Below are positions 53,125 through 61,692 of a stretch of 64,000 bases of DNA, piece after piece (the first letter of the stretch is position 1; every line of letters starts with the position of its first letter). This DNA comes from a virus, in the IMG/VR virus record IMGVR_UViG_3300029910_000005, positions 1 through 64,000 of that record. The stretch is one strand, 5' to 3'. The notes under the pieces were generated by a model. It saw only the letters and a program-made list of their open reading frames with translations. It searched no databases and was not told the DNA's origin. A program made the position numbers and the translations under genes.

Positions 53125-53758
53125 TGTCGTTGGCTTGGGGTTCCGAAATTGTGTGAGGGGTGTTTGATGGCCACCTGAAGAGCATGTCGCATATGGTACG
53201 GACGAGCTCTACTGGTATCGGGAGTTTGTCTTTTCCCTGAGCAAAGAAAAGGATGATGATGATGGTGTCCAGTTTAGGGTGGAGGAAACGGTTCCAAGAT
53301 TGAAATGGAGTATAATCGAAGATTTTGAGGGTGACAGTATGGTCGCGCGTATCGTACTCTTCAAGAAAGAAGACATCTGGATCAAACGTGTCAAAATCGA
53401 CCAAGTTACCTTGAGCTCGCTGCCATGCCATTATGTCCGAACGCCATTGAAGAAAACCACCGTGCATTTCTCCTCTGATTCGTACAGCGAAGAACATAAA
53501 TACATGTTGATGAGGATGGCGCGATAGAAAATGACGCATGAGGCTATACAACACAGACGTAGTACCTGATCGACGGATCCTATGACCAAGTTTTACCACC
53601 GCTCCTTGATCAATGATCTGCTGTAGAATCAATCTCTGTCCATCTGACCATGAAACAGGATGACAACCATCCTGACGTGGGAAAAGGCCATGACTAGTAC
53701 GGTTCAGAGGGAGATAAATAGGGCGATTGTCCCCTGGTGATTCAAAGTAGTCGTCCAT
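53105..53758 (-). CDS. F-box-like tandem paralog 3
   Basis: 217 aa. VLYSLMRHFLSRHPHQHVFM, TPFQSWNRFLHPKLDTIIII, and LPIPVELVRTICDMLF align with the other two. More diverged; the N-terminal leader is different (DDYFESPGDNRPIYLP). IPVELVRTICDML keeps the F-box-like form. Divergent from the gene at 53809 through a TATA-rich spacer. Confidence 0.74.
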   Translation of the reverse strand: MDDYFESPGDNRPIYLPLNRTSHGLFPRQDGCHPVSWSDGQRLILQQIIDQGAVVKLGHRIRRSGTTSVLYSLMRHFLSRHPHQHVFMFFAVRIRGEMHGGFLQWRSDIMAWQRAQGNLVDFDTFDPDVFFLEEYDTRDHTVTLKIFDYTPFQSWNRFLHPKLDTIIIILFFAQGKDKLPIPVELVRTICDMLFRWPSNTPHTISEPQANDNGDSSN

Positions 53759-53808
53759 GGTTGTCCACCTTCACACACATACGTTGTATATATATATATA
53801 TATGTAAG
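53759..53808. promoter_or_regulatory. TATA-rich promoter before the gene at 53809
   Basis: CCACCTTCACACACATACG followed by an alternating TA run (TATATATATATATATATG, 53786-53803) right before AAGATG. Same CACA-TATA order as at 8394 and 21841. Confidence 0.55.
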
Positions 53809-54414
53809 ATGCCTCAATATGTGTTAGCAATTCATATAGCGACCACTGGTCTCGAACCGTCGATTAACGGATTCGCGTGTCTGTCGGCTACTATCTTGGA
53901 GATTCGGTCGGGATTAATTGTGGATAGTTTTAGTGAATTCGCGAACATGGACTGCTACTATTGGGACCCGTTGATCAGTGCGAACCTTCAAAAGCAAGAT
54001 CCGGTGTACTACGATAAACTTGTGTTCAATTGTCTAGCATCACCGAACAATCCATGTCAGGTTGTTGCTAACTTCCACGCCTGGTTATGCGAGCACCCGG
54101 AAGCGATTCGTGAATCGATGGCTATCCTTATGTCCCACATGATGTTGACCTATTCGATGCTGGATTATTTCTCGAAAGTGGCATTAAGAAGACTGGTGGG
54201 TCCTCTCGATCCGATGGTTAATGTTGGGATCGATTTTGAGAGCTATTGTACGGGTCTGAAGCAACGCAACATCGTACCTCTGTTTGATCTATACACGAAA
54301 GACGATGAGGACATCAAACTCTCTCCTGCGGAGATGCTTGGCAAACAGTGGCTCATCATGATCCACCTCGTGGTAGCCGCCGAAACAGAGGAGGGGGAGG
54401 CGATACCCGTATGA
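53809..54414 (+). CDS. DnaQ-like exonuclease-fold protein, probably inactive (candidate)
   Basis: 201 aa. It opens with LAIHIATTGLEPSINGFACL, which has the shape of exonuclease motif I (xxDxETTGLxP) but with His and Ala where the two metal-binding acids should be. The remaining length (about 200 aa) fits one DEDD domain; the other motifs (xxHNxxxD and HxxxxD) cannot be pointed out clearly. If correct, the fold is kept and catalysis lost. It may only be chance similarity. Confidence 0.5.
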   Translation: MPQYVLAIHIATTGLEPSINGFACLSATILEIRSGLIVDSFSEFANMDCYYWDPLISANLQKQDPVYYDKLVFNCLASPNNPCQVVANFHAWLCEHPEAIRESMAILMSHMMLTYSMLDYFSKVALRRLVGPLDPMVNVGIDFESYCTGLKQRNIVPLFDLYTKDDEDIKLSPAEMLGKQWLIMIHLVVAAETEEGEAIPV

Positions 54415-54460
54415 GACCATATGGTAGCATGCATGTGTTTGTGAGACACAAACAACTAAC

Positions 54461-55195
54461 ATGGCTACCATCCAAGCGAAGTGTGTCGTGTGCGACCTGA
54501 CCCTCCTCTGCACCCAGTGCCCCTCCTGCAAAGCTAACTCCTGTAAGAGATGCTGGGATACCCCTCTCGATGAGCAAGGCGTACCATTGGTATACCCCAA
54601 ATCGGGGTTTAATACCCACAGTAACCTCTGGAGGGCGATGTTTCCGGAGCTGCCTCCTATGAAGGAGTACAACAAGGTCCATGGCGCAGAACCGGAGGCC
54701 CAGAAGCTCATTGAGGAGGTAGTGAAGACATTCGAAACGGTCAACACTGATGTTGAAACGAAGCGTAATCTGTTCCGTGACGAACGCCCAGACGAATTTG
54801 TTGCTGCGGAGGAGGAGAAACGCCAGAAACGAGAAAAACGCAAAGAACGCAAACAAGCACGTCTGGCTGCAGAGGGTACCGAAGAAGGAGGGGAAGAGGC
54901 TACCACCACCACCACCCCTGCACCTTCCCAAAGCAAGAAGAAGAAAGTAGCTGACGTAGTTACTGGCGTAAAGATCGAACCTGATCCACACGCTGTTCTT
55001 GGTGCGATGGAAGCTGCACCACCCCCTACACGCAAACGTACAAGAAAGGCCAAAGTGGCAACTATGATCGACGATTTACGTCGTGAACTGTTCATGATGA
55101 CCGATGAGCAACGTGTGCGTGTAGTAGAGCTTTTGCAAACGAAAGAAAGTGTCGAGAAGATTGAAACATTGCTTGGAGATATCCATGCAGAGTAG
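54461..55195 (+). CDS. Zinc-finger protein with charged tail
   Basis: 244 aa. ATG after GAGACACAAACAACTAAC. N-terminal cysteine pairs KCVVCDLTLLCTQCPSCKAN and SCKRCW (four pairs within 35 residues, likely two zincs in a B-box/RING-like arrangement). The rest is helical and highly charged (EEEKRQKREKRKERKQARLA), then RKRTRKAKV and a C-terminal helix. Possibly nucleic-acid-associated. Not recognised as a family. Confidence 0.65.
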   Translation: MATIQAKCVVCDLTLLCTQCPSCKANSCKRCWDTPLDEQGVPLVYPKSGFNTHSNLWRAMFPELPPMKEYNKVHGAEPEAQKLIEEVVKTFETVNTDVETKRNLFRDERPDEFVAAEEEKRQKREKRKERKQARLAAEGTEEGGEEATTTTTPAPSQSKKKKVADVVTGVKIEPDPHAVLGAMEAAPPPTRKRTRKAKVATMIDDLRRELFMMTDEQRVRVVELLQTKESVEKIETLLGDIHAE

Positions 55196-55223
55196 TACTT
55201 TAAGCCTGTTAAACAAACAAACA

Positions 55224-56168
55224 CTACTCCACATCATCTGCGTCAGTGGTTCCAAAGATAACAACACGTCGATCCTCATCATCGCTCTTAGAGAAACCTT
55301 CAAAGAACACCTTCAGAGCAGAGTTTCCACCTCTAGCATAATCCATGTACGTATTGAACTTGGTAATATCCGTATCAGGATACATCAGCCGAACCTTGGC
55401 ACCAACCAGGTGACGCGCATCAACAGTCGACTGGTAGAAATCGTACACCTTCTGGAGAAAGTCACCCACCGTCAGCTCCGGGAGGTTCCAATGCTGTTCC
55501 TCGTAGAGGTCCTCGCCCTCGCCCTCATCGTCCTCATCAGCATGGAGAAGAAACGCAATGTTCTTGATGGCAAACGTCAACTTCAAGTCCTCTTCGGTAA
55601 GAGGTGCTCTGGTTTGCACACTGATTGCGGTAGAAGGAAGTTCCGTCATGACCCATTCCACATTACGAATGACATCGTATGCAGTTGGTGCAGGTTCAAC
55701 GTCAAGAATAAGTGTGCGGCGAGCACCCTCGCTTGCATCATCGAGCATTGAAAAACCGGTGAAGATGACATTCATGTTATCCTTTCCGCCCGTAAGGTAA
55801 TCGAGGTACTTCGTGAAGCCCAGCATTTCCCCTCCGGTGTATTTCTCCTCGAAGAAGGGCCCAAAGTACGTCCGGTGTTCCTCGGTAATTGGCGACGCGT
55901 AGAATTCATGAATCATTTTCAATAGTCCACCGATGGTAACAGTGACGTTCCAATCTTGCTCCACGTATTGTTCCTGAACGTCATCCATAGCAAACGCGAA
56001 CTGCTTGACAGGGAATTCTAATGCCAACTCTTCTTCCGTAAGAGGGACTCCGGTATCATGGTTAATCGCAGTGGAAACTGGTTTGTTTACGCACCAATCG
56101 ATCAATGAGATTACGTCGATAGCGTCTTCCTTCTCCATGTTTTGCTTCTTGCTTGGTGATTCAGACAT
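55224..56168 (-). CDS. Acidic protein with internal domain duplication
   Basis: 314 aa from the ATG at 56168 (upstream open frame ignored; the ATG lies within the CACAAATCAAACC promoter range). Two related halves: PLTEEELALEFPVKQFAFAM with DWNVTVTIGGLLKMIHEFY, and PLTEEDLKLTFAIKNIAFLL with HWNLPELTVGDFLQKVYDFY; both continue with a similar segment that ends VxFxGFS...DD. The duplicated unit (about 130 aa) is not recognised. GGTAGCCTATCC element 54 bp upstream. Confidence 0.7.
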   Translation of the reverse strand: MSESPSKKQNMEKEDAIDVISLIDWCVNKPVSTAINHDTGVPLTEEELALEFPVKQFAFAMDDVQEQYVEQDWNVTVTIGGLLKMIHEFYASPITEEHRTYFGPFFEEKYTGGEMLGFTKYLDYLTGGKDNMNVIFTGFSMLDDASEGARRTLILDVEPAPTAYDVIRNVEWVMTELPSTAISVQTRAPLTEEDLKLTFAIKNIAFLLHADEDDEGEGEDLYEEQHWNLPELTVGDFLQKVYDFYQSTVDARHLVGAKVRLMYPDTDITKFNTYMDYARGGNSALKVFFEGFSKSDDEDRRVVIFGTTDADDVE

Positions 56169-56221
56169 CTTCTTAGGTGTTTGGTTTGATTTGTGATTTT
56201 CTCTAGTAAACAACATCTCAG

Positions 56222-56274
56222 TTTCGGAAGGATAGGCTACCCGCTAGTATATGTGGTAGCCTATCCTTCCGAAA
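56222..56274. promoter_or_regulatory. Perfect inverted repeat with two GGTAGCCTATCC elements
   Basis: 20-bp arms, TTTCGGAAGGATAGGCTACC at 56222-56241 and its exact reverse complement at 56255-56274, with a 13-bp loop. Each arm has the element in the right orientation for one of the two divergent genes: 54 bp before the ATG at 56168 and 31 bp before the ATG at 56305. So it is a symmetric bidirectional promoter element. Confidence 0.72.
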
Positions 56275-56304
56275 TTGTCCCTCTCTTTCTCACAAACGCA
56301 GAAG

Positions 56305-57486
56305 ATGGAAGAGGAGGAGACTAAACGTGCACGCATGGATAAGGAGATGATAAACGCGTGGTTAACTGAGGAGAAAGTGGACCCTGTTGAAACGTGGATT
56401 AAGGAAAACAAGCTCAATCCGGTGGAAGAATGGCTAGCATCCAAACCTGTTTCGCCTATGTCTCGCGAAAAGATGTGGGAGGCGCTCGATCGAGATGGGT
56501 TTGTGGTTATTCGTAAGGCTTTACCGAAGAGCGTGTGCGAATTTATCTACGGTGAATTCATGGATTACATGGAAAAATTGACCAATGGACGCTTTAAACG
56601 TGATGAATTGGAGACGTGGTTGAAGAGCATGCCCCCTACCACCAAGAACCTGTTTCAGCATTACAATGTGGGCTACACGCGAGCATCGATTGATTGTCGA
56701 ATGTCCGGAAAACATATCTATGATGAATTGCACGGGACTGAGAAGCTCATTTGCAGCAATGACGGAACTTCGTTTTCCAAGAAGAACGTACGTCCCAAGT
56801 ACAAAGACCTGAAGGATTGGCGCGAAAAAAATCTCGAATTGAGCCCTACTCATATCGACCAGACCACTTTAGATGTGCCGGGAGGGTACAGAAGTGTGCA
56901 AGGTGGTTTTTCGTTCACCAACCAACCGATTGATGGACATTGTTTTGCGGTTGTGCGTGGTTCGCACAAGTACCATGCCGATGTGTTGCGCATTGCAGAA
57001 GCTGAGCTCGAGGAGAAAAATCGTGGGGTTACTGATGAGAAGAAAATGAAGAAAATGAAGAAGAACTGGTACGTTGGAAGTCCAGCTGTGCAAGAGTTTC
57101 TTCAGCTCAAAGGCCTCTTTCCGGAACGTATCCCACTCGAGGAGGGGGACTGTATGTTATGGTTATCGAAAACCTTCCATACCAGTTTTGAGTACTGTAA
57201 GACCGCTCCGGAAGATACGAAACGCCTGCAAATTTTCGTTTGTATGGCTCCCGTATCGTATCTTACGAAGAAGGAGTACGAGAAACAAATCAAGAAACGA
57301 CTGGATATGTACGCTGATGGACGTGTATCCAAACATGATCCACTTAATTTTGGTCCGTTTTCTAACCAGCCTCACATCTGGGGACAGAGGGCTGGTGACG
57401 TTGTGCGAGCGTTGTGTGTACCGAAGAGTGCGAAAATGAGTGAAGCAGAAATGAAACTCCATTGTTTGAAATCTTATTTTAAATAA
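56305..57486 (+). CDS. Phytanoyl-CoA dioxygenase (PhyH)-family oxygenase
   Basis: 393 aa from the ATG at 56305 behind CTCACAAACGCAGAAG. DRDGFVVIRKALPKSVCEFI (about 57-76) is the typical PhyH opening. Iron ligands: His183 and Asp185 in SPTHIDQTTLD and His292 in SKTFHTSFEYC, the HxD...H facial triad of Fe(II)/2-oxoglutarate oxygenases. GHCFAVVRGSHKYH lies between, as usual. Known: the family hydroxylates small molecules, lipids or proteins. Substrate not readable. Carries the GGTAGCCTATCC element. Confidence 0.88.
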   Translation: MEEEETKRARMDKEMINAWLTEEKVDPVETWIKENKLNPVEEWLASKPVSPMSREKMWEALDRDGFVVIRKALPKSVCEFIYGEFMDYMEKLTNGRFKRDELETWLKSMPPTTKNLFQHYNVGYTRASIDCRMSGKHIYDELHGTEKLICSNDGTSFSKKNVRPKYKDLKDWREKNLELSPTHIDQTTLDVPGGYRSVQGGFSFTNQPIDGHCFAVVRGSHKYHADVLRIAEAELEEKNRGVTDEKKMKKMKKNWYVGSPAVQEFLQLKGLFPERIPLEEGDCMLWLSKTFHTSFEYCKTAPEDTKRLQIFVCMAPVSYLTKKEYEKQIKKRLDMYADGRVSKHDPLNFGPFSNQPHIWGQRAGDVVRALCVPKSAKMSEAEMKLHCLKSYFK

Positions 57487-57499
57487 AGTAACCGTCAAT

Positions 57500-57525
57500 A
57501 CCACTGGGTAGCCTATCCTTCCGAA
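57500..57525 (+). promoter_or_regulatory. GGTAGCCTATCC upstream element
   Basis: TACCACTGGGTAGCCTATCC followed by TTCCGAA, with the half hairpin TACCACTGGGTA before it. 47 bp before the ATG at 57572, same orientation as the other plus-strand sites. Confidence 0.65.
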
Positions 57526-57571
57526 GCTGTGATGTCGTTGTGTCTTTTTTTTCTCACAAACAACAAAAAAA

Positions 57572-58060
57572 ATGTCGAACGTGGTTAAAAAGCAGCGATT
57601 AGCGGAGAAAGAAGAGAAGGAACTTACCTTCAAGTATCGCAAGGAGACTAAAGGAGAGGCCTACTTCGGTGGAGAACCGAGCTATTATCCTCCTGTTACT
57701 AAGGTAGAGGAATTTGATGTTGTCAATTACATTGGCGTTGGTAAGTTCGTAGTCTGCGATTATTCCCCTAAAGCGTTCCATCCAGGATTCGCGCAAGGGA
57801 ACAAGGTCAGGGTCATCCAAGCAGTGGCTCGACCAGGAGTGAAGGTGAAAGAACATCATGAACGATGCGATCGAGAAATCAAGCAAATGGCTACAACGGA
57901 GGCCTTCAATATCTTGGTCAAAGAGATTCTAGCGTTCGGTGGAGATGATGAGGAAAAGGGAGAGCCGCTTGCTTGCCATCTGTTCAAGTTGGTCTCTGAC
58001 TTGATCATCGAGGAAGACAAACCTGATAAAGTTGTTGTTGATTACTCCTATGCTCTATAA
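57572..58060 (+). CDS. Uncharacterised protein
   Basis: 162 aa. ATG after TTTCTCACAAACAACAAAAAAA. Has a SYYPPVTKVEEFDVVNYIG segment and a Lys/Glu-rich leader. No known domain. Overlaps the next gene's start by 11 bp. Confidence 0.64.
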   Translation: MSNVVKKQRLAEKEEKELTFKYRKETKGEAYFGGEPSYYPPVTKVEEFDVVNYIGVGKFVVCDYSPKAFHPGFAQGNKVRVIQAVARPGVKVKEHHERCDREIKQMATTEAFNILVKEILAFGGDDEEKGEPLACHLFKLVSDLIIEEDKPDKVVVDYSYAL

Positions 58061-59066
58061 ATTACTCCTACCACTTCTCCTATTCGTTGTTTGTAGCGGC
58101 GTCGCTAAGCGACTTCGTAATATCACACATGTTGCTCATCAGCTCGCGTTAGGGTTTAATTACACCATTGATCCTAGTAATGATAGCTATGTTTTCGCAG
58201 AAGAAGAGCGATTCCATGTCGATGATATCTTCCAGGCGCTGCCACCGAAGGTGTTGGCGGAGGGAATAGTGTATGTTCAGATGCCACCTCTGAATCATAC
58301 CAAACAAATGACTTTTGAGGTACAAAGCGCTTCAAAGGGAGCAGCCGATGAAGTAATCAATGGGATGTCTTCCTTCATTCCTCGCATGTCCCGCAATCGT
58401 TTCCACCTCATCGGTTCGTGGACTACCGAAATGGGGAAAACTACCGCTCAACTCATGTTGCGTTACATCGAGGGTGCCTGGAGTCACGTTCCTATCATCG
58501 GTAATATCATCACTGCTCGCCACGAAATTGGGCATCTGTTCAAGATGGGACATGCGCACGAACGTTTCTGGACCACCCAGACCAAACTAGATAAAGTAGA
58601 GCATCAACGCGAACCATTCTGCACCATGACTAGGACACCTTCAAGAGAATCATTCAATGCTGGCCACCTCCACTTTCTCAATTGGTTTGGACCTCACGAG
58701 GAGGCCTATTTAACAGTCGGACAGACATATACCCTCCGTCGAATTAATGACGGGAATACCGATTATACCTCTCTGAAAGCTCTGTTCTATCCTGTACCGA
58801 ATTCGCTGGTAAAGTTCTGGTTCTCCTACGTCGAATTACAAGCCAAGGGTAGTTGGGGGACATCGTCTCCGATGAATGGGAATGGGATTGCTGTCCATTC
58901 TGGACCTGGAGTGTTCACCTATCTGGAGGCGGTTATCGGTCATAGTTCAAGCAAGACGTTATTACGATCTGGTTTGGTGCCCAACATCGAAAGTTATACC
59001 GAAACAACGGTAACATTGTCGTTTAGTTTAGATCCCAATTGGGTGTGTGAAATATGTCCATTGTAA
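58050..59066 (+). CDS. Secreted metallopeptidase, gametolysin (M11)-like
   Basis: 338 aa from the ATG at 58050 (58032 also possible). Signal peptide MLYKLLLPLLLFVVCSGVA. Zinc site ARHEIGHLFKMGHAHERF: His158, Glu159, His162 and His168, i.e. HExxHxxxxGH, the third His at metzincin spacing but with the usual Gly two residues later. Known: M11 gametolysins cut extracellular-matrix and cell-wall glycoproteins of algae. Inferred use: breaching or remodelling a host cell wall. About 170 residues follow the site and hold no second motif. Confidence 0.84.
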   Translation: MLYKLLLPLLLFVVCSGVAKRLRNITHVAHQLALGFNYTIDPSNDSYVFAEEERFHVDDIFQALPPKVLAEGIVYVQMPPLNHTKQMTFEVQSASKGAADEVINGMSSFIPRMSRNRFHLIGSWTTEMGKTTAQLMLRYIEGAWSHVPIIGNIITARHEIGHLFKMGHAHERFWTTQTKLDKVEHQREPFCTMTRTPSRESFNAGHLHFLNWFGPHEEAYLTVGQTYTLRRINDGNTDYTSLKALFYPVPNSLVKFWFSYVELQAKGSWGTSSPMNGNGIAVHSGPGVFTYLEAVIGHSSSKTLLRSGLVPNIESYTETTVTLSFSLDPNWVCEICPL

Positions 59067-59080
59067 TGTGTAACCTTAGC

Positions 59081-59638
59081 TTAACAAAGAAACTTTTTCT
59101 CTTCAAGAAACATCACGTTTTTGCTGATGTAGCGCACGTCTTCATTGGACACCTGATGCTTATAAGCAGCAAGAATCCATTCCCCTGTATTAGGTGTGCG
59201 CGTCACCTTATCCCATCGATAACCACTATGTAGATCAGATGTACCGAAATTGACGTCCACGCGATTATCGAGTTTGACGATGAAGAAGATATCCGCCACT
59301 CCAAAAGTCGGAGATACTTCGGTTCTGACTGAAGTTGTCAATTGATCAACCGTTAGGATGATTCCGGCTTGGTCCTTCAGAGCACGCAATGCAGCAGCAC
59401 GCGGATCCAATTTCTTGTCAATCGTATCCTCAGTCTCGATGAAAACGTAAGGGACTCCTGCTTTCCCATTCTTGGAAATCAAGAAGAGAAAGTTGTCGTC
59501 CGGACCCCCTAGACAGACCCCTGCTCTCCTATATCCAGCTAGTTTCCATGTTGCGAAGTATGGTGGAAGGTCTACGATAAAGTCTTCCAAGGTACCATCA
59601 GCGTGTCTATGCACAGCGAACTCTGCAGGGTCAGCCAT
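59081..59638 (-). CDS. Nudix-fold protein, degenerate box (candidate)
   Basis: 185 aa from ATG 59638. The segment KKLDPRAAALRALKDQAGII looks like the Nudix box GxxxxxExxxxxxxREUxEExGU by its layout (AAxRALKDQAGI), followed by a beta strand, and preceded by FLFLISKNGK as in the Nudix N-terminal strand. But the metal-binding Glu residues of REUxEE are not there. So the fold is plausible and catalysis doubtful. Promoter TATATAGG TCTCTCACATATAT reads back from the start. Confidence 0.55.
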   Translation of the reverse strand: MADPAEFAVHRHADGTLEDFIVDLPPYFATWKLAGYRRAGVCLGGPDDNFLFLISKNGKAGVPYVFIETEDTIDKKLDPRAAALRALKDQAGIILTVDQLTTSVRTEVSPTFGVADIFFIVKLDNRVDVNFGTSDLHSGYRWDKVTRTPNTGEWILAAYKHQVSNEDVRYISKNVMFLEEKKFLC

Positions 59639-59728
59639 CCTATATATGTGAGAGGGGAGATATAGACCACTCCTCTGGTTGTCGTCCCTTTCTTTGACCT
59701 CACAAATCAAACTCCTACATACAAAAAC

Positions 59729-60493
59729 ATGTCTTATCCGGTCGCAACTGTGGTGTCTAGTATCGAGAAGACGTCTCTTTCTGAGGTCCCTACTGCTGAG
59801 GTAGAGAAGGTCCCCATTGCTGAGGTGGTTTTCCTGTCAAATTCTGGATTTTCGGAAAAACGAGCGCTGAAGGGAACGGAGACTATGCTTCTCTTGGACA
59901 CTACTGGCAGCATGGATTGGCCTTGTAAGGAGGGTCATCCAATCCTCCGCAAACAGCTTGCACGTGAAGCTCTCCTCATGGCTGTTGAACAACTCACGGA
60001 TCTGGACACAGCAGGAGCAGACGAGGAGGATGGAGGAGGTGTCATGGTCACCACCTTTGCTGGAGGACATGCCAAGGTGCTCGGAGATGTAAATCCGAAG
60101 AACTTCAAGGAAATGTGGGCCAAGATTCACTTCGGTGGTGCGACGGAAATCGTTCCTGGATGGAACACTATGTTGCTCAACTACATCGATGAGTTTGCGG
60201 AGAAGGATGCTAGTAAACAACCACTCAAGTTGGTGACGCTCATCACGGATGGTGAAGCCGATGATCTGAAAGAGTTCATGGAGATCTTGAAAAAAGACAA
60301 GGATGCCTATGTCTGTGTCATCTTGATTGGTTGTCAATATGGTGACCAGAATCACCAAACGGCGATCGATCAGTTTACCGCTCTGGCCGAGACGAATCAT
60401 CGTGTTGTGTTCCGCAATTTCTCCAATTGCGTGGACCCTCAGCTGTTAGCGAACGAAATCATGCTTGTGTGCAACCAAGCTGCTGTTGCGTGA
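59729..60493 (+). CDS. von Willebrand factor A domain protein
   Basis: 254 aa. METAL-binding MIDAS: LLLDTTGSMDW (Asp57, DxTGS), with a TFAGGH loop near 111 and TLITDGEADD (Asp174), the three MIDAS parts of a VWA domain in order. The domain spans about 48-245. Known: VWA domains bind partner proteins through a metal ion. A 50-residue Val/Glu-rich leader stands before it. No membrane segment. ATG after CACAAATCAAACTCCTACATACAAAAAC. Confidence 0.88.
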   Translation: MSYPVATVVSSIEKTSLSEVPTAEVEKVPIAEVVFLSNSGFSEKRALKGTETMLLLDTTGSMDWPCKEGHPILRKQLAREALLMAVEQLTDLDTAGADEEDGGGVMVTTFAGGHAKVLGDVNPKNFKEMWAKIHFGGATEIVPGWNTMLLNYIDEFAEKDASKQPLKLVTLITDGEADDLKEFMEILKKDKDAYVCVILIGCQYGDQNHQTAIDQFTALAETNHRVVFRNFSNCVDPQLLANEIMLVCNQAAVA

Positions 60494-60574
60494 GAGTGCG
60501 TGTTTTTTTTGCGTATACCCGTAAACCTTCCTTTTTGTGTGTCTCTGTTGTCTCCCCCCCCCCTCACATACACC

Positions 60575-61009
60575 ATGCTTCAACATTGTAATAGCATTGA
60601 GCGTCTGACGTACCTCAAAAGCGAGGAGGCTACTCTGCTTGTACGTGCAGCTTTACTACAGGATCCTCATCCTAAGAAAAGATACGTCAACATTGCTGAC
60701 GTGATCAGTAAAAACGGAGTGGATGCATCAGAAGCTAGGGATGTCTTTCGATTGGATGAAACGCATTATCGTCAAACAGTGAACATGTGGTCAACACGTA
60801 ACCCTATTCCACGCGAGATCCTGGATGATCTAAGGAAGGAGATACATTTCATGGATGTAGCGCAAGTTCACGACATCCCACCAGATGATTTTCCAGATTG
60901 GAGGGAGTATATTGGTCCCAATGATTATGCAGATATGGTGCGTCGTACGGAGGCGAAAAAAGAACTTCAAGTGGTTTATTATCGTATGATGTTTGCTAAT
61001 TCGATATAA
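60575..61009 (+). CDS. Uncharacterised protein
   Basis: 144 aa from the ATG at 60575 behind CCCTCACATACACC; the longer open frame upstream is not used. Helical, with AEVIS-like ...NIADVISKNGVDASEARDVF. No family recognised. The 81-bp gap to the VWA gene contains a C9 run. Confidence 0.62.
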   Translation: MLQHCNSIERLTYLKSEEATLLVRAALLQDPHPKKRYVNIADVISKNGVDASEARDVFRLDETHYRQTVNMWSTRNPIPREILDDLRKEIHFMDVAQVHDIPPDDFPDWREYIGPNDYADMVRRTEAKKELQVVYYRMMFANSI

Positions 61010-61056
61010 ATATACGCCTGTCCACCTCTTTTCTACTCTGCACACACACACACAAG

Positions 61057-61692
61057 ATGGGATTGACTCAATCTCATCAGTATACCATCAATATATGGTC
61101 GGCCTATTACTTCATGGATGAGAAGGTCGATATGCACAATGTACCGGTGATTATCGTGCAATATTCGAGTCGGGATATGGTATACGTGAAATCGCTGAAA
61201 GGTTCTTATTTTCTGGTGTACGCTAAGGATCTCCACCCTTACTATGGATGTCCGAACAATCTCCAGGTTACGTCAAAAGATCGTACCAATGTTGCCATCA
61301 AAATCGACATTGATTGTATATGGGATGCAGAGAATGTGCTCTTCAGTAAGGCTCCAGATTACGTCGATGCTTCACGCTACTGGAAATTCAGCCTGTCGAT
61401 CATCATCAAGCAAACTTATATGTTCAACGAGGTTCTGGATGCAGTTGCATTGCTCAAACATCTGAAGAGGACGACAGTGATCAATTTGACGGCAATAGCA
61501 CGTATGAAGGACATCTTACCGACAACGACTCGTGAGTATGCTAAAAATCAAGCAGAGAGAGTGATTACATGGTTGTATATGTCGGGAAATCCACTCAACG
61601 ACCCTTCATTGTATTGGCTTCTGAAGGCTATGTTGTATGACGGACGATCTATATTATGGCCAATACCACGTTTGTTTACGTTTTATCTATGA
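61057..61692 (+). CDS. Possibly N-myristoylated protein
   Basis: 211 aa. ATG after TGCACACACACACACAAG. N-terminus MGLTQSHQYTI has Gly2 and Ser6, the typical N-myristoylation signal. The rest is soluble alpha/beta (FLVYAKDLHPYYGCPNNLQV). Myristoylated proteins of this kind coat inner membranes of virions; here it is inference from the first six residues only. Confidence 0.6.
   Translation: MGLTQSHQYTINIWSAYYFMDEKVDMHNVPVIIVQYSSRDMVYVKSLKGSYFLVYAKDLHPYYGCPNNLQVTSKDRTNVAIKIDIDCIWDAENVLFSKAPDYVDASRYWKFSLSIIIKQTYMFNEVLDAVALLKHLKRTTVINLTAIARMKDILPTTTREYAKNQAERVITWLYMSGNPLNDPSLYWLLKAMLYDGRSILWPIPRLFTFYL

Noticed and set aside
54289-55224. Long minus-strand frames over 54.3-55.2 kb
   Set aside because: They lie opposite a zinc-finger gene with a good start and promoter string, and read as low-complexity serine-rich text.
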